Below are positions 44,159 to 54,486 of a stretch of DNA of 64,000 bases, piece after piece. This DNA comes from Paraburkholderia haematera (GTDB taxonomy: Bacteria > Pseudomonadota > Gammaproteobacteria > Burkholderiales > Burkholderiaceae): positions 1-64,000 of the forward strand of contig NZ_CAJNBK010000030.1 of assembly GCF_905220975.1 (NCBI RefSeq), written 5' to 3'. The notes under the pieces were generated by a model that was not told where the DNA came from, did not search any database, and was given only the letters and a program-made list of their open reading frames with translations. The first letter of the stretch is position 1, and every line of letters starts with the position of its first letter. The translations under genes and the position numbers were made by a program.

Positions 44159-45355
44159 TCAGTGCCGTCCGAAGAGCTTCGCCAGTCGCTCGACCGCTTC
44201 TCCCAGCTTCGGCAGGGCGGTTGCGTACGACAACCGGATGTAGTCCTTCGGCGCGTGCGTGCCGAAGTCCATGCCTGGCACCAACACCACACCCGCATCG
44301 TGCAGCATCGCTTTGGTGAGCGCCGCGCTGTCTCCGGCCGCCTGATGCGCGACCGTGCGGCAATCGGCGTACACATAGAACGCGCCGTCAGGCATCACCG
44401 GCACCGAGAAACCCAGCGATTCGAGCGCTGGCGCAATGAAGTCGCGGCGGCGCTTGAATTCGAGGCGGCGCGCTTCGTAGATTGCGATCGTTTCCGGTTC
44501 GAAGCAGGCGAGCGCCGCGTGCTGCGCGAGCGCCGACGCGCAGATAAACAGGTTCTGCGCCAGTTTTTCGAAGGCGCCGACCATGCCGGGCGGCACCACC
44601 AGCCAACCCAAACGCCAGCCGGTCATGTTGAAGTACTTGGAGAAGCTGTTGACGGTGATGACATCGTCACCGAACGAGAGCGCCGAGACCGGCTTGGCGT
44701 CGTAGCTCAGGCCCTGGTAGATCTCGTCGACGATCGTAAAGCCGCCACGCGCCCGCACAGTCTTGACGATGCGTTCGAGCTCAGCCGGTTCGATCGACGT
44801 CCCGGTCGGGTTCGACGGCGACGCCAGCAGCACGCCACGGGTGCGCTCGTTCCATAGGCGCTCGACGTCGGCGGCGGTCAGCTGGAAGCGTTCGGCCGGC
44901 CCGCTTGGCACCATCACCGGTTTGCCTTCGGCCGCAATCACGAAGTGGCGGTTGCACGGGTAACACGGGTCGGGCATCAGCACTTCATCGTCGCGATCGA
45001 CCAGCGCCGCGCAAGCCAGCAGCAGCGCGGCAGAAGCGCCGGCGGTGACCACGATCCGCGCCGGATCGACGCTGACGCCGTAGACCTCGGCGTAATGCGC
45101 CGAGATCGCCTCGCGCAGCGCGTGCAGGCCGAGCGCATTGGTGTATTGCGTGACGCCGCGGCGCAGGGCGTTCGCGGCTGCTTCGATGACCGGCTCGGGC
45201 GCGGTGAAATCGGGTTCGCCGATTCCCATGTGGATGATGTCGCGCCCGTCGCGCTCGAGTTGCGCGGCTTCCTTGGCCAGTTCCATCACGTAGAAAGGCT
45301 GGATGGCGTCGACGCGGGCAGCAAGCCGCACCAAGGGTTCGGTCACGGAGTTCAT
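44159..45355 (-). CDS. Class I/II PLP aminotransferase
   Basis: A 398-residue fold type I aminotransferase starting at MNSVTEPLVRLAARV. It has HMGIGEPDFTAPEPV near the N-terminus, SPSNPTGT for the pyridine ring region, IVDEIYQGLSYD and the PLP lysine in NSFSKYFNMTGWRLGW. It belongs to the AspC-like subgroup; alanine, aspartate or aromatic amino acids are possible substrates. It is downstream of nusB on the same strand, with a 196-base gap. Confidence 0.85.
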   Translation of the reverse strand: MNSVTEPLVRLAARVDAIQPFYVMELAKEAAQLERDGRDIIHMGIGEPDFTAPEPVIEAAANALRRGVTQYTNALGLHALREAISAHYAEVYGVSVDPARIVVTAGASAALLLACAALVDRDDEVLMPDPCYPCNRHFVIAAEGKPVMVPSGPAERFQLTAADVERLWNERTRGVLLASPSNPTGTSIEPAELERIVKTVRARGGFTIVDEIYQGLSYDAKPVSALSFGDDVITVNSFSKYFNMTGWRLGWLVVPPGMVGAFEKLAQNLFICASALAQHAALACFEPETIAIYEARRLEFKRRRDFIAPALESLGFSVPVMPDGAFYVYADCRTVAHQAAGDSAALTKAMLHDAGVVLVPGMDFGTHAPKDYIRLSYATALPKLGEAVERLAKLFGRH

Positions 45356-45551
45356 ACGATCAATCCAGTTCAGAAGCAAAAGCGGGACAGCGCCTCGCGC
45401 ACAGGTTCATGCGCGTGGGCGGCGTCCTTGCAAGCGCCCGCCAGTGCGGGGCTGCATTGTGCGGCTTTGGGCTCAACCGGCCAGAGGATGATCCGGCGGC
45501 CGGCAAATCCGCGTTAGCGCAAGGCGCATGACAGGTCACGCACCCTGACGC

Positions 45552-45986
45552 TCAATGCTTGCGAGCCGCCTGCGTTTCAGCAGCGCGCAGTTGCGCGGAC
45601 AGCTTGTCCAGCACGCCATTCACGTACTTGTAGCCGTCGGCCCCACCAAATGTCTTGGCGAGTTCGACCGCTTCGTTGATGACCACGCGATAGGGAATAT
45701 CGACGTGATTCTTCAACTCGAACGCGGCAACCAGCAGCACGGCGCGTTCGACAGGTGAAAGCTGCTCGATCGGACGGTCGAGACACGGTGCGATATCCGC
45801 GGAGAGTGTTTCCGAATCGCGGATCACGCCGTGCAGGATGGCGTCCAGATGTTCGTGGTCGGCCTTGTCGAAGCCTTGCGCGCCGCGCAGCTGCGCGTCG
45901 ATTTCACCGCCGGGCGAGCCCGACAGCAGCCACTGATAAAGCCCCTGCGTGGCCAGTTCGCGGGAGCGTCGGCGTGCGCTCTTCAT
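45552..45986 (-). CDS. nusB: Transcription antitermination factor NusB
   Basis: A 144-residue all-helical protein with SRELATQGLYQWLLSG at the N-terminus and VERAVLLVAAFELKNHVDIP and VVINEAVELAKTFGGADGYK in the C-terminal half, all typical of NusB. With NusE it binds boxA RNA in rRNA operons. The start codon overlaps the ribH stop by four bases, the common ribH-nusB coupling. Confidence 0.95.
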   Translation of the reverse strand: MKSARRRSRELATQGLYQWLLSGSPGGEIDAQLRGAQGFDKADHEHLDAILHGVIRDSETLSADIAPCLDRPIEQLSPVERAVLLVAAFELKNHVDIPYRVVINEAVELAKTFGGADGYKYVNGVLDKLSAQLRAAETQAARKH

Positions 45987-46489
45987 GCCTCTTCCTCTTC
46001 TTCGTCTTCTTCTTCGTCGTCACCGCCGAGTTGTTCGAGTGCGACGGCGAGATTTGCCATTTCGACGGCCACGCGCGCTGCGTCACGACCCTTCTCGGTC
46101 ATGCGCGCGACGGCTTGCTCGTCGGTTTCCGTGGTCAGCACGGCGTTCGCGACCGGAATGCCGAAGTCGAGACCGATACGCGTGATGCCCGCACCGCTTT
46201 CGTTCGACACCAGCTCGAAGTGGTACGTCTCGCCGCGAATCACCGCGCCCAGTGCGATCAGTGCGTCGAATTGCGCGCTTTCGGCGAGCTTTTGCAGCGC
46301 CAGCGGGATTTCCAGTGCGCCCGGTACGGTGACCAGCAGCACGTCTTCGCCGGTCACGCCGAGGCGTTCGAGTTCTTCAATGCATGAATCCGCGAGGCCG
46401 TTGCAGACGGGTTCGTTAAAACGCGCCTGCACGATGCCGATACGCAGTCCGTCGCCGTCGAGATTCGGTTGGTATTGTCCGATTTCCAT
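45983..46489 (-). CDS. ribH: 6,7-dimethyl-8-ribityllumazine synthase
   Basis: A 168-residue lumazine synthase. GIVQARFNEPVCNGLADSCI, VPGALEIPLALQKLAES and GAVIRGETYHFELVSNES are the substrate-binding motifs, the last with the catalytic histidine. It condenses a ribityl pyrimidine with 3,4-dihydroxybutanone phosphate. The C-terminus carries a strongly acidic tail (DDEEEDEEEEEA), encoded next to the nusB start. Confidence 0.95.
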   Translation of the reverse strand: MEIGQYQPNLDGDGLRIGIVQARFNEPVCNGLADSCIEELERLGVTGEDVLLVTVPGALEIPLALQKLAESAQFDALIALGAVIRGETYHFELVSNESGAGITRIGLDFGIPVANAVLTTETDEQAVARMTEKGRDAARVAVEMANLAVALEQLGGDDEEEDEEEEEA

Positions 46490-46539
46490 GTGAATTCCGT
46501 AGTGTTTTGGGTTGGCGCTTAAGCGCGTGAATGGTCGGA

Positions 46540-47676
<1,137 letters not shown>

Positions 47677-47878
47677 GGTGGCGGAGAGTTTTTCGGGAAA
47701 GCGCGTATTTTACGCCACGCGCGCCGCCAAGTCGCTTCCGCCGAATGGTATAGGCCGTTTGGCCGACTGGTGTTGCGCCGCCCGGCGACGGTATGCTTGA
47801 TCAAACGTTGGACGCATGAACCGGTTGAAAGCGGCAGGGTGCCGCTGCCAGCCCATGCGCGGCGGGCTTTGCTGCAGG

Positions 47879-48493
47879 TTATTTCGGCGTGTTCAGCATC
47901 CGTTCCACATACCGCGCAATCAGATCGATCTCCAGATTGACCGGCGAACCCTCGCGCAAATTCTTTAGCGATGTCACTTCGACCGTGTGCGGAATCAGGT
48001 TGATCGAAAACTCGCAGCCATCGTCGCGATCTTTAACCGAGTTGACCGTCAGGCTCACGCCGTTGACCGTGATAGAACCTTTGTAGGCCAGATAGCGGCC
48101 GATCTCACGCGGCGCCAGCACGCGCAGTTCGTGCGATTCGCCTACGGGCGCGAAATGCGTGACCGTGCCGAGGCCGTCCACGTGGCCGGAGACGATATGC
48201 CCGCCGAGCCGGTCATGCGCGCGCAGCGCCTTCTCGAGATTGACCTCGCCGGTCTCGCCCAGGCCCGCCGTGCAGTTCAGGCTTTCGCGCGACACGTCGA
48301 CTTCGAACGAATGCGCGGTTTTTGCCACGACCGTCATGCAGGCGCCCTGGATCGTGATGCTGTCGCCGAGCTGGACGTCTTCGAGATCGAGGCCGCCGGC
48401 TTCGACGTTCAGGCGTACGCCCGCGTCGCCATCCGTACCGAGGGGGTTGACTGATTCGATGCGGCCCACCGCCGCGACGATTCCTGTAAACAT
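47879..48493 (-). CDS. ribE: Riboflavin synthase, alpha subunit
   Basis: A 204-residue protein of two lumazine-binding repeats: MFTGIVAAVGRIESVNPLG with GDSITIQGACMTVV, and GHIVSGHVDGLGTV with GSITVNGVSLTVNSV. It dismutates two lumazines to riboflavin. It starts 15 bases after the ribD stop, so it is co-transcribed. A short GC hairpin (gcggca/tgccgc) lies between its end and ribBX. Confidence 0.94.
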   Translation of the reverse strand: MFTGIVAAVGRIESVNPLGTDGDAGVRLNVEAGGLDLEDVQLGDSITIQGACMTVVAKTAHSFEVDVSRESLNCTAGLGETGEVNLEKALRAHDRLGGHIVSGHVDGLGTVTHFAPVGESHELRVLAPREIGRYLAYKGSITVNGVSLTVNSVKDRDDGCEFSINLIPHTVEVTSLKNLREGSPVNLEIDLIARYVERMLNTPK

Positions 48494-48508
48494 CGTGTTA
48501 ATCCTTGA

Positions 48509-49678
48509 TTAATTCGAAGTTGGTTGGGGGGCGGGCTCGGTCCCGGCTTCGGGTGCCGGATGCGGCACGGAATGGGGCACAAAGCGCGCGAGAATCCGCA
48601 GATCGTCGCCGATCCGATCCACCGCGTGAAAATTCAGGTGCTGGCGGGCCTCGAGCGTTTCCGGCGCGCTCAGATTGAACATGCTCATCGAGTCCATACC
48701 GAGCAGGCTAGGCGCGAGATAAACCAGCAGCTCATCGACGCAGCCTTCGCGCAGCAGCGAGCCATTCAGCTTGTAACCTGCCTCGACGTGCAGTTCGTTC
48801 ACATGACGCTCGCCGAGCACTTTCAGCATGGCGGGCAGGTCGACTTTGCCCGCCGCGTTCGCCAGTTGCACGATTTCCGCGCCGCGATCGCGCAGCGCGC
48901 TGGCGCGTTCGGCGTGACGCTCATCGAGATTGCCGCAGAAGATCAGTGTGGGTGCACCGGCCAGAATCAGGGCTTCGGGCGGCACGTCGAGCTGGTTGTC
49001 GATCAGCACGCGTTGCGGCTGGCGCGGCGTGTCGACGGCACGCACGGTCATGCGCGGATTGTCTTCCCGGACGGTGCCGATACCCGTCAGGATGGCCGAC
49101 GCGCGGGCGCGCCACGCGTGACCGTCGGCGCGCGCCGCTTCGCCGGTAATCCATTGACTGACGCCCGAAGGCAAGCCGGTGCGGCCGTCCAGCGAGGCCG
49201 CCACTTTCATGCGTACCCATGGGCGGCCCCGCGTCATGCGCGACACGAAGCCGATGTTCAGTTCGTGCGCTTCGTTGGCGAGCAGCCCGCAACGCACCTC
49301 TATGCCGGCGTCGCGCAGCATCTTGAGACCACGCCCCGAGACTTGCGGATTGGGGTCTTCCATTGCCGCGACCACACGCTCGACCTGCGCTTCGATCAGC
49401 GCATTCGCACACGGCGGCGTGCGGCCGAAGTGGCTGCACGGCTCGAGCGTCACGTAGGCCGTGGCGCCGCGCAGATCATGGCCGCGCGAACGTGCGTCCT
49501 TCAACGCGCGCACTTCGGCATGATCCTGGCCGGCCGGTTGCGTGAAGCCTTCGCCGATCACCTCGCCGTTCTTGACGAGCACGCAACCGACGCGCGGATT
49601 CGGGTCGGTCGTATACATGCCGCGTTTGGCCAGCGCGAGCGCGCGCTCCATATGGACGAAGTCGGTTTGCGAAAACAT
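48509..49678 (-). CDS. ribD: Bifunctional pyrimidine deaminase/reductase RibD
   Basis: A 389-residue protein. The N-terminal deaminase has the zinc motif DHAEVRAL (H53, E55) and PCSHFGRTPPC near 80-90. The C-terminal reductase has VRMKVAASLDGRTGLPSG, ILTGIGTVREDNP and EAGYKLNGSLL. It carries out the second and third steps of riboflavin synthesis. The last 20 residues are proline-rich and extra. hemL lies 78 bases upstream. Confidence 0.95.
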   Translation of the reverse strand: MFSQTDFVHMERALALAKRGMYTTDPNPRVGCVLVKNGEVIGEGFTQPAGQDHAEVRALKDARSRGHDLRGATAYVTLEPCSHFGRTPPCANALIEAQVERVVAAMEDPNPQVSGRGLKMLRDAGIEVRCGLLANEAHELNIGFVSRMTRGRPWVRMKVAASLDGRTGLPSGVSQWITGEAARADGHAWRARASAILTGIGTVREDNPRMTVRAVDTPRQPQRVLIDNQLDVPPEALILAGAPTLIFCGNLDERHAERASALRDRGAEIVQLANAAGKVDLPAMLKVLGERHVNELHVEAGYKLNGSLLREGCVDELLVYLAPSLLGMDSMSMFNLSAPETLEARQHLNFHAVDRIGDDLRILARFVPHSVPHPAPEAGTEPAPQPTSN

Positions 49679-49756
49679 CGGTATCCGGTCGGTACGGTGG
49701 CTAGGCAGTATTGAGCCTGATTTTCAACTTTCGGCGGGCACTGCGTCTTGCCCGCC

Positions 49757-51040
49757 TCAGGCCGCGAGCGAGGCGAATGCGCCGCGCGCCGCGTCGATTG
49801 TGGCGTCGATGATCGCGTCGTCGTGCACGATCGAAACGAAGCCCGCTTCATACGCCGACGGCGCGAAGTACACGCCCGCGTCCAGCATCTTGTGGAAGAA
49901 CGCATTGAAGCGCGGCACATCGCTCTTCGTGACTTCGGCGAAACTGGTCGGAACCGATTCCGTGAAGTAGAGGCCGAACATGCCGCCGAGCGAATCGGCC
50001 GCGAATGGCACCTTCGCCTCACGCGCGACGTTCGCGAGACCTTGCGCGAGACGCGTGGTGCGGGCGGCGAGCGTGTCGTAGAAGCCCGGCGCCTGGATCA
50101 GTTGCAGCGTCTTCAGGCCCGCGGCGACCGCGATCGGATTGCCCGACAACGTGCCCGCCTGGTAGACGCCGCCGAGCGGCGCGAGGTGGGCCATGATGTC
50201 GCGCCGGCCGCCGAAAGCCGCCGCCGGCATGCCGCCGCCGATCACCTTGCCCAGACACGTCAGATCCGGCGTGATGCCGTAGACCTCTTGCGCACCGCCC
50301 AGGGCGACGCGGAAACCGCACATCACTTCGTCGAAAATCAGTACCGAGCCATACTCGGTGCACAGGCGGCGCAAGGCTTGCAGGAATTCAGGCGTGGCGC
50401 GCACGAGGTTCATGTTGCCGGCCACCGGCTCGACGATCACCGAAGCGATCTCATTACCGAACGCCTTGAACGCTTCTTCGAGTTCTACGACGTTGTTGTA
50501 CTCGAGCACCGTGGTGTGCTTGGCGATATCGACGGGCACGCCCGCCGAAGTCGGATTGCCGAACGTGAGCAGGCCGGAGCCGGCTTTGACCAGCAGGCTG
50601 TCCGCGTGGCCGTGATAGCAGCCTTCGAACTTGACGATGCGGCTGCGGTTCGTGAAGCCGCGCGCGAGGCGCAGCGCGCTCATGGTCGCCTCGGTGCCGC
50701 TCGAGACCATGCGGACCTGTTCGATCGACGGCACGAGTTTGCAGATTTCTTCGGCGATTTCCACTTCCGATTCGGTCGGCGCGCCGAAGGAGAAGCCGTT
50801 GGTCAGCACGCGCTGAACCGCTTCCAGCACTTCCGGGTGGACGTGGCCGAGGATCATCGGGCCCCACGAGCCGATGTAGTCGGTATAGCGTTGTCCGTCC
50901 GCGTCCCAGAAGTAGGGGCCTTGTGCGCGCTCGATGAAGCGCGGCGTGCCGCCTACCGAACGGAATGCGCGGACCGGCGAGTTCACGCCGCCCGGGATGG
51001 TGCGCTGCGCGCGGTCGAAGAGGGTCTGATTTCTGGACAT
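49757..51040 (-). CDS. hemL: Glutamate-1-semialdehyde 2,1-aminomutase
   Basis: A 427-residue class III PLP enzyme: PGGVNSPVRAFRSVGGTPRF at the N-terminus, SSGTEATMSALRLARG, FDEVMCGFRVALGGAQ and the PLP lysine in TCLGKVIGGGMPAAAFGG. It makes 5-aminolevulinate, the first committed haem precursor in the C5 pathway. It heads the minus-strand cluster with the riboflavin genes. Confidence 0.96.
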   Translation of the reverse strand: MSRNQTLFDRAQRTIPGGVNSPVRAFRSVGGTPRFIERAQGPYFWDADGQRYTDYIGSWGPMILGHVHPEVLEAVQRVLTNGFSFGAPTESEVEIAEEICKLVPSIEQVRMVSSGTEATMSALRLARGFTNRSRIVKFEGCYHGHADSLLVKAGSGLLTFGNPTSAGVPVDIAKHTTVLEYNNVVELEEAFKAFGNEIASVIVEPVAGNMNLVRATPEFLQALRRLCTEYGSVLIFDEVMCGFRVALGGAQEVYGITPDLTCLGKVIGGGMPAAAFGGRRDIMAHLAPLGGVYQAGTLSGNPIAVAAGLKTLQLIQAPGFYDTLAARTTRLAQGLANVAREAKVPFAADSLGGMFGLYFTESVPTSFAEVTKSDVPRFNAFFHKMLDAGVYFAPSAYEAGFVSIVHDDAIIDATIDAARGAFASLAA

Positions 51041-51221
51041 GGCGATGGCTGGAATGTGGGTTGCGCAGCGGCACGGGTGCGGTTTCTTGCGCTCCGCGCG
51101 GCGCTGGGGGTTGGTGGGGAAATTGTACCGGAGTCAGCGTGAAGAGGTTTTGGGTTTGACCTTGCTGGGGCGGGGTTGCTGTTTCCTGTGCCTATCCTTG
51201 ATTTCCCGGTGGTCTATTAGT

Positions 51222-51300
51222 GTTGCCCCTGTGCGGGGCGGCACCTACTTTTCTTTGCCTGCCGCAAAGAAAAGTAGGCAAAAGAAAGCGGCTTAAACCG
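51222..51300. repeat. Dispersed-type palindromic repeat
   Basis: A perfect 15-bp stem, cctacttttctttgc (51244-51258) with gcaaagaaaagtagg (51264-51278), encloses ctgcc and is preceded by ccctgtgcggggcggca. From memory, sequences of this type recur between genes in many Burkholderia and Paraburkholderia genomes. 51041-51221 and 51301-51449 show nothing else I can support. Confidence 0.7.
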
Positions 51301-51449
51301 CCAGCTCATAAGCGGGTCCCTCGCGCAGTCGCGGTAGTGGTGCGTCTGGAATCGGTCTTCTCGCACATTCAACCCCCGTGACAAAGGAGTCATACTTCCA
51401 GCGGCGCTGCGCGCGCTGCAGCGGTACTTCACCAACCTCGCGCCGACGT

Positions 51450-52046
51450 TTAGACCTTATGCGTGCGTTTTACCGCTGATTTCTTCATCGGAAGCTCCGG
51501 CTGCGTCCCCGCGCGACCTTCTGTCGCGGTTTTCTCCGCCGCCGCCTTGTGAGCCGTTACCTTGCTGGAGCGAATGAGGCCCCCCGGTACGTCAAGCCGA
51601 GGCGGTTTGCGCTTGCCAGTGAGTTCAGCCCAGCGCTTTTCGAGCGCGCCTTCGGCGATTGGCTTGATCACGGTGCCTGAACTCTGCGCGTCCCACGTCT
51701 GCACGGAAAACGGATGCGTGCGCAACATCTCCCGTGGAATCACGACCCCCTCGTGTGCGTCGACCACCCAGTCGTACACGAAGTCGATGCACAGCCGGTA
51801 ACCGCGCTTCGTCGCCGAGTCGGGGACTTCATACGGCGCGCGCGTGACGTAGCCCGAGCCGAAAATGCCCTTGGGTTCCTGGGCGACACGGTGCAGGAAC
51901 ACGCGATCGCCCGGCAGGATGCTGCGGGCAAATCCGCAACCCCACACGTCAGCCACCGCTACGCCTGCGGCGACTCGCTTCGCCACGTCGGGCAGCTCGG
52001 GCCACGGCCATTTCTTCGGGCTCCAGATCAACAGGAAGGCAGTCAT
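51450..52046 (-). CDS. EVE/PUA-like domain protein
   Basis: A 198-residue protein starting at MTAFLLIWSPKKWPWPELPD. The N-terminal region resembles EVE or related PUA-fold domains: LIWSPKKW, GDRVFLHRVAQEPKGIFGSG and a tryptophan-bearing DFVYDWVVDAHEG strand. Such folds bind modified bases and are often found with restriction systems, but no nuclease gene is adjacent. The C-terminal 60 residues are basic and lysine-rich and may bind nucleic acid. Function uncertain. Confidence 0.65.
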   Translation of the reverse strand: MTAFLLIWSPKKWPWPELPDVAKRVAAGVAVADVWGCGFARSILPGDRVFLHRVAQEPKGIFGSGYVTRAPYEVPDSATKRGYRLCIDFVYDWVVDAHEGVVIPREMLRTHPFSVQTWDAQSSGTVIKPIAEGALEKRWAELTGKRKPPRLDVPGGLIRSSKVTAHKAAAEKTATEGRAGTQPELPMKKSAVKRTHKV

Positions 52047-52303
52047 GTCAGGGGCGGGACAGGGTAGTGTGGAAGGGCGCAGCGGACAGCCTGGCGTCAC
52101 GCGCCGGGGCGGCCGGGGCGTTCTGGCGGCAGCTTAACCGATCGGCGGCGCGCTTGTCGCGGAGCATGGGCGGGCCGCCCAGCCAGGCACGAGCGCGGCG
52201 GATGGTTTAACCGTCGCGTACAATTGGGGCCGTCAAGCTGCTGTTTTCCCGGTTTCACCGCGTTTCGCTGCCGATGACGGCGCGGCGCTTCATCTGGATT
52301 CCC

Positions 52304-53524
52304 ATGTCTCACGTCACCAGAAGCCGGCCCGATGGCCGGCTGATTCTGTTGCTCGGTGCGCTTGCCGCATGCGGGCCGATTTCCATCGATATGTATCTGC
52401 CGAGCCTGCCGACCATCTCGCAGGCATTCGCCATCAGCAACGGCGCCGCGCAAACTACGCTCACCAGCTTCATGTTCGGCTTTTCGATCGGCATGCTGCT
52501 CTATGGTCCGCTGTCCGACACCTATGGCCGCCGGCCTGTGCTGCTCGGCGGCATCATCATGTACGCGCTGGCGAGCGTGGCCTGCGCGTTGTCGTTTTCG
52601 ATCGGATCGCTGGTGACGTTCCGCTTCGTGCAGGCACTCGGCGCGGGCGCGGCCTCGGTGCTGGCGCGCGCGATCGCCCGCGACGCGCATGGGCCGACCG
52701 ATGCCGCCCGCGTGCTGTCGATGCTTGCCATCGTCACGGCGATCGGACCGTTGCTCGCGCCGCTGATCGGCGGGCAGTTGCTGTTGATCGGCGGCTGGCG
52801 CGTCGTCTTTGTCGTGCTGACGCTGTTCGGCACGCTATGCGCGGTGACCGCGTTCCTCAAGGTGCCGGAAACGTGGCCGCCCGAAAAGCGCGCGCACTCG
52901 GCGCTGCTGAAATCGTTCGGTGCCTATGGCAAGTTGCTGCGCGATCCGGTGGCGTGGGGCAACATGCTGTGCGGCGGTATGGCGTTCGCGGCGATGTTCG
53001 CCTACATCACCGCGACGCCGTTCGTGTACATCGAATATTTCCATGTATCGGCGCAGCATTACGGCTTTCTGTTCGCGCTGAATATCGTCGGCATCATGTT
53101 CGGTAACTTGATGAATACGCGCCTTGTCGGCCGGCTCGGCTCGCTGCCGATCATTTCTTTTGCCGCGACCGTGAGTTGCATCGCGTCCTTGTTCGTTTGT
53201 CTCGTTTCGCTGACGGGGTGGGGCGGCTTGTGGTCGATCGTCTTCGGGTTGTTCTTCGTGGTCGGCGTGGTGGGGCTATTGTCCGCTAACTGCACGACCG
53301 ATCTGATGCATCGGTATCCGATGAATGCCGGCGCCGCGGCCGCCGTGTTCGGCGCAGTGCAGTTGGCGCTCGGCGCGTTGGCGAGCCTCGCCGTCGGACT
53401 CTGGCAGGATGGCTCGCCCAAGGGCATGGGCATCGTCGTGGGCGTGGCGGGCGTGTTGTGTTACGTCGGCCGGATACTGGTCGTCAAATGGCATGGAATG
53501 AAGGCGCCCGTCGCTGCCGTTTGA
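52304..53524 (+). CDS. Bcr/CflA family drug efflux MFS transporter
   Basis: A protein of about 406 residues and 12 membrane segments. ACGPISIDMYLPSLPTISQA and YGPLSDTYGRRPVLLGG are diagnostic for the Bcr/CflA group, as are FRFVQALGAGAASVLARAIA and IVTAIGPLLAPLIGG. It probably expels bicyclomycin, chloramphenicol-like or other compounds. The start is uncertain: an in-frame ATG exists ten codons earlier and neither has a clear ribosome site. Confidence 0.87.
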   Translation: MSHVTRSRPDGRLILLLGALAACGPISIDMYLPSLPTISQAFAISNGAAQTTLTSFMFGFSIGMLLYGPLSDTYGRRPVLLGGIIMYALASVACALSFSIGSLVTFRFVQALGAGAASVLARAIARDAHGPTDAARVLSMLAIVTAIGPLLAPLIGGQLLLIGGWRVVFVVLTLFGTLCAVTAFLKVPETWPPEKRAHSALLKSFGAYGKLLRDPVAWGNMLCGGMAFAAMFAYITATPFVYIEYFHVSAQHYGFLFALNIVGIMFGNLMNTRLVGRLGSLPIISFAATVSCIASLFVCLVSLTGWGGLWSIVFGLFFVVGVVGLLSANCTTDLMHRYPMNAGAAAAVFGAVQLALGALASLAVGLWQDGSPKGMGIVVGVAGVLCYVGRILVVKWHGMKAPVAAV

Positions 53525-53723
53525 GATGGCGTGTCGTTTTGTGAGGCGGGAGTCCTTCGCTAATGGCGGATCATTGTTCCTTAGCCGAAACGCGCAGCAA
53601 GCTTGCTTCTGCGTCCCGCGCTAACCAGCGTGCCTACGGAAAACACCAGGTGTTGCGCGCGCGCGACCGTGCGTTTCGAATTGCATTGCTATGATGGAGT
53701 CACTGTTCCTCGGAGCGGCAATC

Positions 53724-53951
53724 ATGGCGATCAGAGATTTGATGAACGGCGAGCGGCAACATGCTGCCTTTGCCGAAGCGCAGAAGCTGGCAGACAGCGG
53801 CGCCTATCACGATTACACAGACATCGAATACGTCTTGCGCTTTGATTACGGTTTGTCTGATGTTTCAGCGCTGCTCGACAGCCAGTTGATACATCGCGAC
53901 CTGAATCGGCGTTGCGCCGATGCGCGTGAGAAGCTGGACGTGCCTGCTTAA
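53724..53951 (+). CDS. Small acidic/helical protein, unknown function
   Basis: A 75-residue protein starting at MAIRDLMNGERQHAAFAEAQ, with CGGAG eight bases upstream. It continues YTDIEYVLRFDYGLSDVSAL and is predicted mostly helical, with no signal peptide or membrane segment. I do not recognise the family. It precedes ridA by 100 bases on the same strand. Confidence 0.6.
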   Translation: MAIRDLMNGERQHAAFAEAQKLADSGAYHDYTDIEYVLRFDYGLSDVSALLDSQLIHRDLNRRCADAREKLDVPA

Positions 53952-54050
53952 CGTGTGACATGCGCGGTGTGACACGCGCGGTGAGTCGCATGCGGCGTCT
54001 GGCGCGTTGCCATGCGCCGCGAAGGCGCCATCCACTTTGGAGTTGTATAC

Positions 54051-54455
54051 ATGGCTGTTAGCCAGCACGATCCGCATCTGCCGCACACGGACAATCCCGC
54101 TGCGTTGGCAAAACCGGGCGGCCATTACAGTCACGTCGCGATCGCGAACGGCTTTGTTTTCGTCTCGGGGCAGTTGCCGATCAACGCGCAGGGCGAGAAG
54201 CTCTCAAGCGCTTCGTTCGAAGATCAGGCCGAGCAGGTGCTGGCGAACGTGCAGGCTGCGCTCGAAGGTGCCGGCAGCAGTATTGCGCAACTGGTGCAGG
54301 TGCGCGTCTATATTGCCGACGTCGAACACTGGGCGAGCTTCAATCAGATTTACGCGCGTTGGGCCGGCGATGCTCGGCCGGCACGTGCCGTCGTGCCGGT
54401 TCCTCATTTGCACTACGGATTGAAGGTCGAGGTCGAGGCGACCGCGCTGGTTTAA
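54051..54455 (+). CDS. RidA family protein
   Basis: A 134-residue protein starting at MAVSQHDPHLPHTDNPA, with TGGAG eight bases before the ATG. It has the YjgF/RidA pattern GHYSHVAIANGFVFVSGQLP, QAEQVLANVQAALEGAGSS and VQVRVYIADVEHWASFNQIY with PARAVVPVPHLHYGLKVEVE at the end. The usual catalytic arginine is present in the PARAVVPV position. RidA hydrolyses reactive enamines or imines; this divergent member may have another substrate. Confidence 0.85.
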   Translation: MAVSQHDPHLPHTDNPAALAKPGGHYSHVAIANGFVFVSGQLPINAQGEKLSSASFEDQAEQVLANVQAALEGAGSSIAQLVQVRVYIADVEHWASFNQIYARWAGDARPARAVVPVPHLHYGLKVEVEATALV

Positions 54456-54486
54456 GTCGTGGCTGCGGATTCGAGGCGTCGCAGCC

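Noticed and set aside
47677..47878. FMN riboswitch upstream of ribBX
   Set aside because: None of the conserved RFN sequence blocks were found; only a short GC hairpin is present. The 49679-49756 gap upstream of ribD was also negative.
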